From Lachnospiraceae bacterium UBA3273 (GTDB taxonomy: Bacteria; Bacillota; Clostridia; Lachnospirales; Lachnospiraceae): DNA of 14,137 nucleotides. Within the stretch, counting starts at the first letter, position 1. Each line of letters starts with the position of its first letter. Positions 1-7,438 of the stretch are shown one piece after another. A model generated the notes under the pieces. The model saw nothing but the letters and a program-made list of their open reading frames with translations, ran no database searches and was not told where the DNA came from. The stretch is taken from contig DEUB01000053.1 of the NCBI GenBank assembly GCA_002362385.1, positions 16,556-30,692 on the forward strand. The letters are read 5' to 3'. Both the position numbers and the translations under genes were made by a program.

Positions 1-435
1 CAGATTTGGTGTGTGTATGATAAAGACAGCTTTCCGGCAAAAGATTTTAACGGCGTTGCAGAACGGGTGGACAAGTTGAATTTAGAAAACCCGAATTTAC
101 AGTATCATGCGGCGTGGAGTAATGAGTGTATTGAATTTTGGTTTATATTGCATTTTGCTTACTATACTTCAAACAATCATAGGTCTGAGTATATCAAGTT
201 CCTGAATGATAAGTTCAAAGAATTGGGAATTGGAAAGTACCAGAAGAATATGAAGGATATATTTAATGTTTTGATGGAAAAGGGGGATCTGAAGCTGGCA
301 ATACGATATGCGAAAAGAATTATAGAGGGAAATGAGGGAAAAACACCGGCAGATATTGCGCCGGGAACCAAGGTATATGAGTTGGCAGAGGAGCTGGCGA
401 AGTATTTGCCTGAAAAGGTACAACAAAATTTATAA
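1..435 (+). CDS. RloB-like protein, C-terminal part (5' end outside window)
   Basis: The frame is open from base 1 (QIWCVYDKDSFP...), so the gene begins upstream and 144 residues are visible. Seen: a hydrophobic strand ending in VYDKDSF, which fits the D-x-D metal-binding loop of a Toprim fold, and then SNECIEFWFILHF, which matches the conserved S-N-x-x-x-E-x-W-x-L-x-H-F block of RloB proteins. The remainder is helical and charged and ends at TAA 433-435. Known for the family: RloB is usually about 200 residues and is encoded beside RloA, an AAA/ABC-type ATPase, in restriction or abortive-infection loci. The partner would lie to the left, outside the window. Nuclease-like activity in phage defence is inferred from the family. 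A GTG at 13-15 could be taken as a start, but it sits inside the Toprim motif and is not the true start. Confidence 0.72.
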   Translation, partial: QIWCVYDKDSFPAKDFNGVAERVDKLNLENPNLQYHAAWSNECIEFWFILHFAYYTSNNHRSEYIKFLNDKFKELGIGKYQKNMKDIFNVLMEKGDLKLAIRYAKRIIEGNEGKTPADIAPGTKVYELAEELAKYLPEKVQQNL

Positions 436-462
436 TAATTAGTTCAAAAAGAGTGACTAAAC

Positions 463-491
463 TTGCAGATAGAAATAAAACAACGTATACT
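463..491 (+). promoter_or_regulatory. Candidate sigma-A promoter for nadE
   Basis: TTGCAG at 463-468 and TATACT at 486-491 are separated by 17 bp. The -10 box differs from consensus at one base and the -35 box is weak (three of six). Transcription would start near 498, giving a leader of about 85 nt before the nadE ATG at 584. No strong hairpin was seen in that leader. Confidence 0.4.
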
Positions 492-583
492 TATGACGTA
501 AGTGTGACAGATTAAGTAAGATCATCAGAAGATTCAGGATACAAATATAGATTTGGATTTTGATATTTATAGAGGAGGAAACC

Positions 584-2521
584 ATGCAGAACGGTTTTAT
601 CAAAGTGGCAGCCATGACGCCGCATATCAGAGTGGCTGACCCGATTTATAATGCGGAGAGGATTTGTGAATGTATTGACGAAGGAGAGGCAAATAAAGCC
701 AAGATCATGGTCTTTCCCGAGCTTTGCATTACGGGCTATACCTGTGGGGACCTGTTTTTGCAGGAACGCCTTTTGCAGGAGGCGAAAAGGGCGTTGACGA
801 TCATTGCCGCCCATACGGACGGGGTGGACGCCCTGATCTTTGTAGGCATGCCTTTGGAATGGGAAAACCGTTTATATAATGTGGCCGCAGTGGTTAACTG
901 CGGGGATATCATAGGCTTTGTTCCCAAAACCTGTATTCCGGCTTACGGGGAATTTTATGAGACAAGACACTTTGCAGAGGGAATACAGACTCCCGTTATG
1001 ATAGATTTTGAAGGAGAAGAAATTCCCTTTGGCACAAATCAGCTTTTTACTTCCGACGCCATAGAAGGACTTTGTGTGGCCTGTGAGATCTGTGAGGATA
1101 TCTGGGCGGCAGACCCGCCTTCCACATCCCATGCCGTGGCGGGAGCCAACATTATCGTGAATTTATCCGCTTCCAATGAAACAGTCGGAAAGGACGCCTA
1201 CCGACAGATGCTGGTAAAGTCCGCCAGCGCCAGGCTGATCTGCGGTTATATTTACGCCAGCGCAGGGGAAGGGGAAAGCACCCAGGATCTGGTTTTCGGC
1301 GGACACAACATCATTGCGGAAAACGGCGCTATTCTTGCGGAGGTAAAGAAATTCACATGCCAAAGTATTTACAGCGATATCGATGTAAAAAGGATGCAGT
1401 CCGAAAGAAGGCGCATGAACAGCTATGCGCCCGTAAATGATAAGGAATATCTGACCATACCCTTTGCCATTGTCAGGGAAGAGACGGATCTGACCAGAAC
1501 TTTTAACAAACATCCATTCGTGCCGGCAGACGAGCAGAAAAGGAAGGCGAGATGTGAAGAGATTTTATCCATTCAATCCTATGGGCTGAAAAAACGTCTT
1601 GCTCATACCGGGAGCAAAAATGCGGTAATCGGTATTTCGGGAGGATTGGATTCCACTCTGGCTTTATTGGTCACGGCAAGGGCTTTTGATCTTTTAGGAC
1701 TTGACAGAAAGGGGATCAAGGCGGTTACCATGCCATGCTTCGGCACCACTGACAGAACCTATGACAATGCCTGCCGTCTGTCAAAGATACTGGGGGCTGA
1801 ATTGATCGAAGTGGATATTAAGGAAGCGGTAAACATTCATTTCCGGGATATCGGACAGGATGCAGAAAACCATGATGTGACTTATGAAAACGCCCAGGCA
1901 AGAGAGCGGACCCAGGTGCTTATGGATATTGCAAATAAGGTGGGCGGCCTGGTAATCGGAACGGGAGATATGTCGGAGCTTGCCTTAGGGTGGGCGACCT
2001 ATAACGGGGATCATATGTCCATGTACGGGGTCAATGCGGGAGTGCCCAAAACCCTGGTGCGCCATCTGGTAGGTTTTTATGCGGATACCTGTCAGGATGA
2101 GAAACTTTCCAAAATCCTGCTGGACGTGCTGGATACGCCTGTAAGCCCGGAACTTCTCCCTCCTGCGGAAGGAAAGATTTCCCAGAAAACGGAAGATCTG
2201 GTAGGGCCTTATGAGCTGCATGATTTCTTCCTGTATTATATGTTACGCTGGGGATTTTCGCCGGAAAAGGTATTCAGACTGGCGCTGTCGGCATTTTCTG
2301 ATGAATATGACATGGAAACCATTTATCATTGGCTTGTGACTTTCTATAAAAGATTTTTTGCACAGCAGTTTAAACGTTCCTGCCTGCCAGACGGTCCAAA
2401 GGTGGGAAGCGTGGCGGTTTCTCCCAGAGGAGACCTGCGTATGCCTTCCGACGCCTGTGGAGATATCTGGCTGGAGGAATTGGAGAGTTTACATGCCGTT
2501 CTGGGAGACCTTGGCGGCTGA
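584..2521 (+). CDS. nadE: Glutamine-dependent NAD+ synthetase
   Basis: Makes NAD+ from nicotinic acid adenine dinucleotide, ATP and ammonia, the ammonia being released from glutamine by its own N-terminal domain; cytoplasmic, last step of NAD synthesis. The 645 residues fit the long two-domain form. The nitrilase-type glutaminase domain (about 1-270) shows the full triad: Glu46 (VFPELCITGY), Lys115 (VPKTCIPAYGE) and Cys170 (CEICEDIW). The C-terminal synthetase domain carries the pyrophosphatase P-loop SGGLDS at 352-357 and GTGDMSELALGWATYNGD. The start is ATG 584, because AGGAGG (573-578) sits 5 nt upstream; an in-frame TTG at 560 has no such site. The last 33 bp overlap the convergent minus-strand gene, so there is no terminator between them. 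Having its own glutaminase means it does not need free ammonia. Confidence 0.96.
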   Translation: MQNGFIKVAAMTPHIRVADPIYNAERICECIDEGEANKAKIMVFPELCITGYTCGDLFLQERLLQEAKRALTIIAAHTDGVDALIFVGMPLEWENRLYNVAAVVNCGDIIGFVPKTCIPAYGEFYETRHFAEGIQTPVMIDFEGEEIPFGTNQLFTSDAIEGLCVACEICEDIWAADPPSTSHAVAGANIIVNLSASNETVGKDAYRQMLVKSASARLICGYIYASAGEGESTQDLVFGGHNIIAENGAILAEVKKFTCQSIYSDIDVKRMQSERRRMNSYAPVNDKEYLTIPFAIVREETDLTRTFNKHPFVPADEQKRKARCEEILSIQSYGLKKRLAHTGSKNAVIGISGGLDSTLALLVTARAFDLLGLDRKGIKAVTMPCFGTTDRTYDNACRLSKILGAELIEVDIKEAVNIHFRDIGQDAENHDVTYENAQARERTQVLMDIANKVGGLVIGTGDMSELALGWATYNGDHMSMYGVNAGVPKTLVRHLVGFYADTCQDEKLSKILLDVLDTPVSPELLPPAEGKISQKTEDLVGPYELHDFFLYYMLRWGFSPEKVFRLALSAFSDEYDMETIYHWLVTFYKRFFAQQFKRSCLPDGPKVGSVAVSPRGDLRMPSDACGDIWLEELESLHAVLGDLGG

Positions 2522-2950
2522 CGCTTTATCCAGGGAGGCCTGAATCGCCTGTATAAGGGCAAGGCTGGTGTAGCGGCTTTCCTGGTCGTAGGTAATATTG
2601 GATAATTCCACACCTTCATAAATCTGGCCTGCAATGGAGTCGAAGGCGGGTTCTACCAGAGGAAACATGGTAGTGACCGTTTCGGTTATGTTTACAAGCC
2701 GGACGGAATTAATATGGTTTTCGTCCACCACTACCTCAACGTCGATGACATTGTTGTTCAAGGTCAGGGAGGTGGTGTAAACGCCGGGCACATAGGCTGC
2801 CTGAGCCATAGTTTCCATGGCTTTATCGGAATCCTTTTTGCCGAACATGTAAACGAGCAGGATGACGAAGAGAATGGCTAAGGCTGCAAAGATAGCAGTG
2901 TATATTAATTCTTTCATATGAAGGACAACGATTTTGGTTTTGTTGTGCAT
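2489..2950 (-). CDS. Membrane-anchored protein with FMN_bind-like domain
   Basis: 153 residues. The start at 2950 is supported by AAAGGAG just upstream on the minus strand; an in-frame Met12 lacks one. A single membrane segment spans about residues 14-36 (IFAALAILFVILLVYMF), placing the rest outside the cytoplasm. Residues about 55-144 follow the outline of FMN_bind domains: GVYTTSLTL, VIDVEVVVDENHINSV, then ESRYTSLALIQAIQASLDKA where the family has its S-G-A-T-x-T-S flavin-attachment segment. Here the S-G-A portion is replaced (E-S-R-Y-T-S), so covalent FMN attachment is doubtful. Family members act in membrane electron transfer (for example NqrC/RnfG-like proteins); this one may be a non-binding relative. 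It converges on nadE and its last 11 codons are antisense to the end of nadE. A minus-strand extended -10 (TGTCATAAT, 3009-3001) is a weak promoter candidate. Confidence 0.6.
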   Translation of the reverse strand: MHNKTKIVVLHMKELIYTAIFAALAILFVILLVYMFGKKDSDKAMETMAQAAYVPGVYTTSLTLNNNVIDVEVVVDENHINSVRLVNITETVTTMFPLVEPAFDSIAGQIYEGVELSNITYDQESRYTSLALIQAIQASLDKASAAKVSQNGM

Positions 2951-3032
2951 GGAAAACTCCTTTGGCAGTTCATTTGTATAATTTATGAAAGAGAACGGGA
3001 ATTATGACAGGAAAATATTTCCCCGCCGGGAA

Positions 3033-3062
3033 TTGACAAAAGGCCGTTTCTGTTGTTATGAT
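3033..3062 (+). promoter_or_regulatory. Strong sigma-A promoter for the glnA operon
   Basis: A perfect TTGACA at 3033-3038 is followed after 18 bp by TATGAT at 3057-3062. Start of transcription is expected near 3069, giving a leader of about 134 nt before the glnA ATG. It lies in the divergent gap between the FMN_bind-like gene and glnA. Confidence 0.75.
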
Positions 3063-3072
3063 ATGTGAGAAC

Positions 3073-3107
3073 AAGGGCGTTCTTCTATGGGGGAAGAATG
3101 CCCTTTT
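3073..3107 (+). terminator. Terminator-like hairpin in the glnA leader (possible attenuator)
   Basis: The arms 3073-3085 (AAGGGCGTTCTTC) and 3093-3105 (GAAGAATGCCCTT) pair over 13 bp with one G-U, closing a 7-nt loop (TATGGGG). The 3' side runs into TTTT and then ACTG, a short U-tract. The hairpin begins only a few nucleotides after the predicted start of transcription. It may be an attenuator, a 5' stabilising hairpin, or a stop for read-through from the left. The U-tract faces the plus strand only. Confidence 0.5.
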
Positions 3108-3125
3108 ACTGATTATGGTATTACC

Positions 3126-3141
3126 GCCGGGATGAGCCGGC
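3126..3141 (+). promoter_or_regulatory. Second leader hairpin with six-base loop (weak ANTAR-target candidate)
   Basis: GCCGG (3126-3130) pairs with CCGGC (3137-3141) around the loop GATGAG. ANTAR proteins bind paired stem-loops whose hexaloops usually have A at position 1 and G at position 4. This loop has the G at position 4 but G at position 1, and the preceding hairpin has a seven-base loop, so the match is incomplete. It is listed because an ANTAR regulator is encoded directly downstream of glnA. Confidence 0.3.
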
Positions 3142-3202
3142 AGGAAATGAAGAAGCTGTAACGAAATCGTGCGGCATTATGGGAAATAGGAGGAATGGGC
3201 AT

Positions 3203-4531
3203 ATGAAGAAATATACAAGAGAAGACGTGATCCGTATGTGTGAGGAGCAGGATGTGGAATTCATCAGGCTGCAGTTTACGGATATTCTGGGAAATTTTAA
3301 AAATATAGCAATTACCGTCAGTCAGCTGGAAAAGGCGCTTAACAATAAGTTCATGTTTGACGGGGCTTCCATTGAAGGCTTTACCAAGGACAGGGAGCCG
3401 GATCTGTACTTATATCCCGATTACAGCACGTTAGAGGTATTCCCCTGGAGACCCCAGCAGGGCAAGGTGGCAAGGCTGATCTGCGACGTCTATACGCCGG
3501 AGGGAGAACCCTTTACGGGAGACCCCAGATACATTTTGAAGAAAGCCGTAAAGGAAGCGGAAGAAATGGGGTATACCCTGAATGTGGGACCGGAATGTGA
3601 ATTTTTCTTATTCCACACCGATGAGATCGGGAACCCTACGACCCTGACCCATGAGCAGGCGGGATATTTTGACGTAGGACCGGTGGATCTGGGGGAAAAT
3701 GCCAGAAGGGATATGGTGCTGACGTTAGAGGATATGGGGTTTGTCATTGAATCCTCCCATCATGAGGCGGCTCCGGCACAGCATGAAATAGATTTCCGTT
3801 ATGACGATGCCCTGAAAACGGCGGACAATATCATGACCTTTAAGCTTGCGGTCAAGACCATTGCGAAACGTCACGGCCTTCATGCTACCTTTATGCCCAA
3901 GCCCAAGGCGGGGTGCGACGGTTCGGGCATGCATCTGAACTTAAACCTTATGAAGGACGGTAAAAATATCTTTGCAGACGAAAAGGATGAGAACGGCCTT
4001 AGCAAGGAAGCATATTATTTTATCGGAGGACTGATGGAGCATATGAAAGCCATGACGGTCATTTTTAATCCTCTGGTAAATTCCTACAAACGGCTGGTAC
4101 CGGGATATGAGGCCCCTGTCTATACTACCTGGAGCAGCAAAAACCGGAGCCATTTGATCAGGGTTGTCGGGACAGGAGAGAATATCAGGGTGGAGCTTAG
4201 AAGCCCCGATCCGGCGGCAAACCCTTATTTTGCCGTTGCGGCAGCCCTTATGGCGGGGCTTGACGGCATCAGGCACAAAACCGAACCGCCCAAAAGCTTG
4301 GAGTGCAGCATCTGTGAAATGACGGAAGATGAGAAAAGGGAAGGTAATGTTTCTGCCCTGCCGGATAATCTCAGCAAGGCTTTGGAAGCTTTTGAAGGGG
4401 ATCCCTTCATGAAGGACATATTGGGAGAGCATGCTTACGCCCGGTATATCGAGTGTAAAAGCAGGGAATGGAACGAATACAAGGCGCAGGTTACGGAATG
4501 GGAAGTAGACCGGTATTTGTACAGATACTGA
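3203..4531 (+). CDS. glnA: Glutamine synthetase, type I (GSI-alpha)
   Basis: Condenses ammonia with glutamate using ATP to form glutamine; a cytoplasmic dodecamer in this family and the main route of ammonia assimilation. The 442 residues match the Gram-positive GSI-alpha form of about 444, which lacks the adenylylation segment. Seen: MFDGASIEGF (51-60), the metal ligands in GPECEFFLF (Glu131/Glu133) and HHEAAPAQHEIDF (Glu188, Glu195), MPKPKAGCDGSGMHLN with His244, NPLVNSYKRLVPGYEAP and RVELRSPDPAANPY. Residue 62 is Lys where, from memory, Bacillus subtilis has the feedback-linked Arg62. The start is ATG 3203 with AGGAGG at 3188-3193; the in-frame ATG at 3179 lies upstream of that site. It is the first gene of the glnA-ANTAR-dapF-dapL run. 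Confidence 0.97.
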   Translation: MKKYTREDVIRMCEEQDVEFIRLQFTDILGNFKNIAITVSQLEKALNNKFMFDGASIEGFTKDREPDLYLYPDYSTLEVFPWRPQQGKVARLICDVYTPEGEPFTGDPRYILKKAVKEAEEMGYTLNVGPECEFFLFHTDEIGNPTTLTHEQAGYFDVGPVDLGENARRDMVLTLEDMGFVIESSHHEAAPAQHEIDFRYDDALKTADNIMTFKLAVKTIAKRHGLHATFMPKPKAGCDGSGMHLNLNLMKDGKNIFADEKDENGLSKEAYYFIGGLMEHMKAMTVIFNPLVNSYKRLVPGYEAPVYTTWSSKNRSHLIRVVGTGENIRVELRSPDPAANPYFAVAAALMAGLDGIRHKTEPPKSLECSICEMTEDEKREGNVSALPDNLSKALEAFEGDPFMKDILGEHAYARYIECKSREWNEYKAQVTEWEVDRYLYRY

Positions 4532-4592
4532 TCTGTCTGTGCGTAATTAGACGTTACAGGCGGCATACGGCTGCAGATAAGGAGGTGGATGT

Positions 4593-5141
4593 ATGACCGG
4601 GATTATTGTAGCCCTTCCCAAAATAGACGATGGGAGAAATATAAAGAACCTGCTTGTCAGGAACGGTTATGCGGTTACGGCGGTCTGTACCTCCGGCGCC
4701 CAGGCGTTAGCCCAGACTGACAGTTTAAATGACGGGATCGTCATTTGCGGCTATAAGCTTACGGATATGCTTTATTCCCAACTGTATGAAAGCCTTCCTC
4801 CGGACTTTGAAATGCTTTTAATGGCATCCCAGAGGCTTTTGATGGAATGTCTGGATAACGGGATCGTATGTCTTTCCATGCCTTTTAAACTCAATGATTT
4901 TATCAACACAGTGGAGATGATGAGCACTTCCATTGTTTATAAAAGAAAGGCGAGGCGAAAGAAGCCCAAGGAGAGAAAGCCTGAAGAAACGGCATTGATA
5001 GGCGAGGCAAAGCTTCTGCTGATGAACCGGAATAATATGACCGAGGAAGAGGCCCACAGGTATCTGCAAAAGACCAGTATGGACAATGCCACCGGCATGG
5101 TGGAAACGGCCCAGATGGTTTTAAGACTTATGATGGATTAG
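4593..5141 (+). CDS. ANTAR-domain RNA-binding regulator with degenerate receiver
   Basis: 182 residues, preceded by AAGGAGG at 4579-4585. Residues about 1-115 have the alternating strand-helix pattern of a response-regulator receiver, but key residues are missing. The acidic pair after strand 1 is absent (IIVALPK), and the phospho-acceptor Asp position reads Cys52/Gly53 (DGIVICGYKL); the Lys of the P-F-K motif remains. A basic linker (KRKARRKKPKERK) leads to a C-terminal ANTAR domain (about 122-178; ALIGEAKLLLMNRNNMTEEE, then AHRYLQKTSMDNATGMVETA). ANTAR domains bind hairpins in nascent RNA and block intrinsic terminators, often in nitrogen genes. Its place 61 bp after glnA suggests a role in controlling this operon. 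Without the Asp it is probably switched by a ligand or protein partner rather than by phosphorylation (inference). Confidence 0.85.
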   Translation: MTGIIVALPKIDDGRNIKNLLVRNGYAVTAVCTSGAQALAQTDSLNDGIVICGYKLTDMLYSQLYESLPPDFEMLLMASQRLLMECLDNGIVCLSMPFKLNDFINTVEMMSTSIVYKRKARRKKPKERKPEETALIGEAKLLLMNRNNMTEEEAHRYLQKTSMDNATGMVETAQMVLRLMMD

Positions 5142-5151
5142 GAGAAAGAAA

Positions 5152-5994
5152 ATGAAATTTACCAAGATGCAGGGATGCGGAAACGATTATGTATATATCA
5201 ACGGTTTTACCGAAAAGATAGGGGATAAGCCCGCTTTTGTCAGGGCGGTCAGCGACAGACATTTCGGCGTGGGAGGAGACGGCGCTATTTTCATCAACCC
5301 TTCTGAGGAAGCGGATTTTGAGATGGAAATGTATAATGCGGATGGAACCAGGGCGGAAATGTGCGGAAACGGCATCCGCTGCGTGGCAAAATATGTCTAT
5401 GACAAGGGGCTGACGGATAAAAAGCAGATTAGCATTGTCAGCTTCGGCAACGTGAAATTCGTGGATCTGTATGTGGAAGACGGCCTGGTAAGATCTGTAA
5501 AGGTCAATATGGGCGCTCCGGTGCTGGAGGCAAAAAAGGTGCCTGTGAAAAGCGCCATGGAACGATCCGTTGACGAACCGATCACAGTAAAGGGAAAAGA
5601 GTACAGGATGACCTGTGTTTCCATGGGAAATCCCCATGCGGTGGTATTTATGGAGAATATTGCAAAGCTGGATATTGCTTCCATAGGCCCCCTGTTCGAA
5701 AACCACGAAGTATTTCCCAACAGGACCAACACGGAGTTTGTGGAGGTCGTGGACAGAACTCATGTGAATATGCGCGTCTGGGAACGGGGCACCGGGGAAA
5801 CCCTTGCCTGCGGTACGGGCTGCTGCGCTACGGTGGCGGCATGCGTTTTGAACGGTCTGACAGAGGATGAGGTAACCGTCCGGGTGTTAGGCGGCGAGAT
5901 CGACATACGGTGGGACAGGAATAAGAACCTGATCTATATGACAGGTTCTGCGGAAACGGTATTTGAAGGGGAGTTTCCCTGGGAAGAGGATTGA
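5152..5994 (+). CDS. dapF: Diaminopimelate epimerase
   Basis: Converts LL-diaminopimelate to the meso form, the lysine precursor and cross-linking residue of peptidoglycan; cytoplasmic and cofactor-free. The 280 residues match the family. Seen: the N-terminal MQGCGNDYVYING, FGVGGDGAI, the first catalytic cysteine Cys71 in AEMCGNGIRC, NPHAVVF, and the second catalytic cysteine Cys220 in GTGETLACGTGCCA. AGGAGA lies 6 nt before the ATG, and the gene starts 10 bp after the ANTAR gene, so the two are surely co-transcribed. The product side of DapL (next gene) is the substrate of this enzyme. Confidence 0.97.
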   Translation: MKFTKMQGCGNDYVYINGFTEKIGDKPAFVRAVSDRHFGVGGDGAIFINPSEEADFEMEMYNADGTRAEMCGNGIRCVAKYVYDKGLTDKKQISIVSFGNVKFVDLYVEDGLVRSVKVNMGAPVLEAKKVPVKSAMERSVDEPITVKGKEYRMTCVSMGNPHAVVFMENIAKLDIASIGPLFENHEVFPNRTNTEFVEVVDRTHVNMRVWERGTGETLACGTGCCATVAACVLNGLTEDEVTVRVLGGEIDIRWDRNKNLIYMTGSAETVFEGEFPWEED

Positions 5995-6006
5995 AAACGC
6001 TATAAG

Positions 6007-6036
6007 GATCGAAACCCTGCCCGGGCGTTTCGGATC
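6007..6036 (+). repeat. Intercistronic hairpin between dapF and dapL
   Basis: GATCGAAAC (6007-6015) pairs with GTTTCGGATC (6027-6036) apart from one bulged G, and the enclosed loop contains the self-complementary GCCCGGGC. No T-run follows, so it is not an intrinsic terminator. It may mark mRNA processing or change the relative expression of the two genes in this 94-bp gap. Confidence 0.4.
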
Positions 6037-6088
6037 ATGTGAACGTTTACGGCGGCGGGGAACGATTACATAAAAGGAGAAGAGAAAC

Positions 6089-7303
6089 ATGTTTAAGATC
6101 AACGACAACTATTTAAAACTGCCGGGAAGCTATCTGTTTTCCACCATCGGCAGAAAGGTAAACGAATATGCCGGGGCAAACCCGGATAAAAAGATCATCC
6201 GCTTAGGGATCGGGGACGTGACCCAGCCTTTGGCGCCGGCGATCATCGATTCCCTCCATAAGGCTGTGGATGAAATGGGCGACGCCGCCACCTTCCGGGG
6301 GTATGCGCCGGATCTAGGCTATGAATTTTTGCGGAAGGCTGTTGCGGATAACGATTATAAGGCACGAGGGTGTGATATCGAGCCTGACGAGATCTTTATT
6401 TCCGACGGGGCAAAGTGTGATTCCGGCAATATTCAGGAGATTTTTGCAACGGATAATAAAATAGCGGTCTGCGATCCGGTTTATCCCGTTTATGTGGATA
6501 CCAATGTCATGGCGGGCAGGACAGGCACTTATGATGCGAAGAAAGAGACATGGAGCGATGTGATCTATATGCCCTGCGTGGCGGAAAACGATTTTGCGCC
6601 GGAGCTGCCAAAGGAAGTGCCGGATCTGATCTATCTTTGTTTTCCCAATAATCCCACAGGCTCTACCATCACAAAGGCGCAGCTAAAGGAGTGGGTGGAC
6701 TATGCCAATAAAAACGGCTCCGTCATTATTTATGACGCGGCTTATGAGGCGTACATTTCGGAGGAAGATGTGCCCCACAGCATTTATGAGTGCGAAGGGG
6801 CGAAAACCTGTGCCATAGAGCTGCATTCCTTTTCCAAAAACGCAGGCTTTACCGGCGTGCGCTTAGGCTATACGGTAATTCCCAAGGATTTAAAGTGCGG
6901 CGATGTGACCCTGCATTCTCTGTGGGCAAGGAGGCACGGCACCAAGTACAACGGGGCGCCTTATATCGTACAGCGTGCAGGAGAAGCGGTCTATTCCCCT
7001 GAGGGCAAGGCCCAGCTTAAGGAGCAGGTGGCGTATTATATGAAAAACGCCGCATATATTTTAAAGGGCTTAAAAGAGGCAGGCTATACGGTTTCCGGCG
7101 GCGTGAACGCTCCTTATATCTGGCTGAAGGCGCCAAAGGGCATGACCAGCTGGGAGTTCTTTGATTATCTGCTGGAAAATGCAAATGTGGTGGGAACCCC
7201 CGGTTCCGGTTTCGGGCCCAGCGGAGAGACTTATTTCAGGCTGACCGCCTTTGGCTCCTATGAAAATACGGTGGAAGCTGTGGATAGGATCAAAGCGTTG
7301 TAG
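6089..7303 (+). CDS. dapL: LL-diaminopimelate aminotransferase
   Basis: A PLP-dependent class I/II aminotransferase that makes LL-diaminopimelate from tetrahydrodipicolinate and glutamate in one step, bypassing the succinylase and acetylase routes. The 404 residues fit the family. The N-terminus is typical (NDNYLKLPGSYLFSTIGRKV, then IRLGIGDVTQPL). The PLP lysine is Lys250 in HSFSKNAGFTGVRLGY, the DapL signature, and CFPNNPTGS holds the conserved Asn-Pro segment. Ribosome binding site AAAGGAG is just upstream. It follows dapF after 94 bp containing a non-terminating hairpin. Glutamate is the amino donor, linking it to the glutamine synthetase at the head of the same run. Confidence 0.96.
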   Translation: MFKINDNYLKLPGSYLFSTIGRKVNEYAGANPDKKIIRLGIGDVTQPLAPAIIDSLHKAVDEMGDAATFRGYAPDLGYEFLRKAVADNDYKARGCDIEPDEIFISDGAKCDSGNIQEIFATDNKIAVCDPVYPVYVDTNVMAGRTGTYDAKKETWSDVIYMPCVAENDFAPELPKEVPDLIYLCFPNNPTGSTITKAQLKEWVDYANKNGSVIIYDAAYEAYISEEDVPHSIYECEGAKTCAIELHSFSKNAGFTGVRLGYTVIPKDLKCGDVTLHSLWARRHGTKYNGAPYIVQRAGEAVYSPEGKAQLKEQVAYYMKNAAYILKGLKEAGYTVSGGVNAPYIWLKAPKGMTSWEFFDYLLENANVVGTPGSGFGPSGETYFRLTAFGSYENTVEAVDRIKAL

Positions 7304-7335
7304 ACAGGGTAAGTAAACTTTAAGGGGTGGAAAAA

Positions 7336-7361
7336 GGCCGGGATATGAAAATGTTCCGGCC
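7336..7361 (-). terminator. Hairpin downstream of dapL with T-run on the minus strand
   Basis: GGCCGGGA (7336-7343) pairs with TTCCGGCC (7354-7361), including one G-U. The A-run at 7331-7335 becomes a T-run after the hairpin on the minus strand, so it resembles a terminator for antisense transcripts. No T-run follows it on the plus strand. No minus-strand gene worth calling lies to its right, so its role is unclear. Confidence 0.35.
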
Positions 7362-7388
7362 GGAGGAATATATAAAGTTAAAAAACAG

Positions 7389-7424
7389 CGCGGCAGGACG
7401 CCGGTTTCGTCCCTGCCGCGTTTT
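7389..7424 (+). terminator. Intrinsic terminator of the glnA-dapL operon
   Basis: The GC-rich arms 7389-7400 (CGCGGCAGGACG) and 7408-7420 (CGTCCCTGCCGCG) pair over 12 bp with one bulged C around a 7-nt loop and run straight into TTTT. An A-run lies on the other side (7380-7385), so it could act in both directions. Confidence 0.85.
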
Positions 7425-7438
7425 AAAGTGGGCAAAAA

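Noticed and set aside
560..583. Upstream TTG start for nadE
   Set aside because: The AGGAGG site at 573-578 lies inside this extension and points to ATG 584; the domain begins normally there.
4545..4577. Pair of small hairpins between glnA and the ANTAR gene as an ANTAR target
   Set aside because: Stems are short and broken, and the loops (AATTAG and ATACG) do not have the A-1/G-4 hexaloop pattern; no terminator follows.
5128..5763. Minus-strand open frame (211 codons) inside dapF
   Set aside because: Antisense to dapF, which has all catalytic motifs; the His-rich composition comes from reverse reading.
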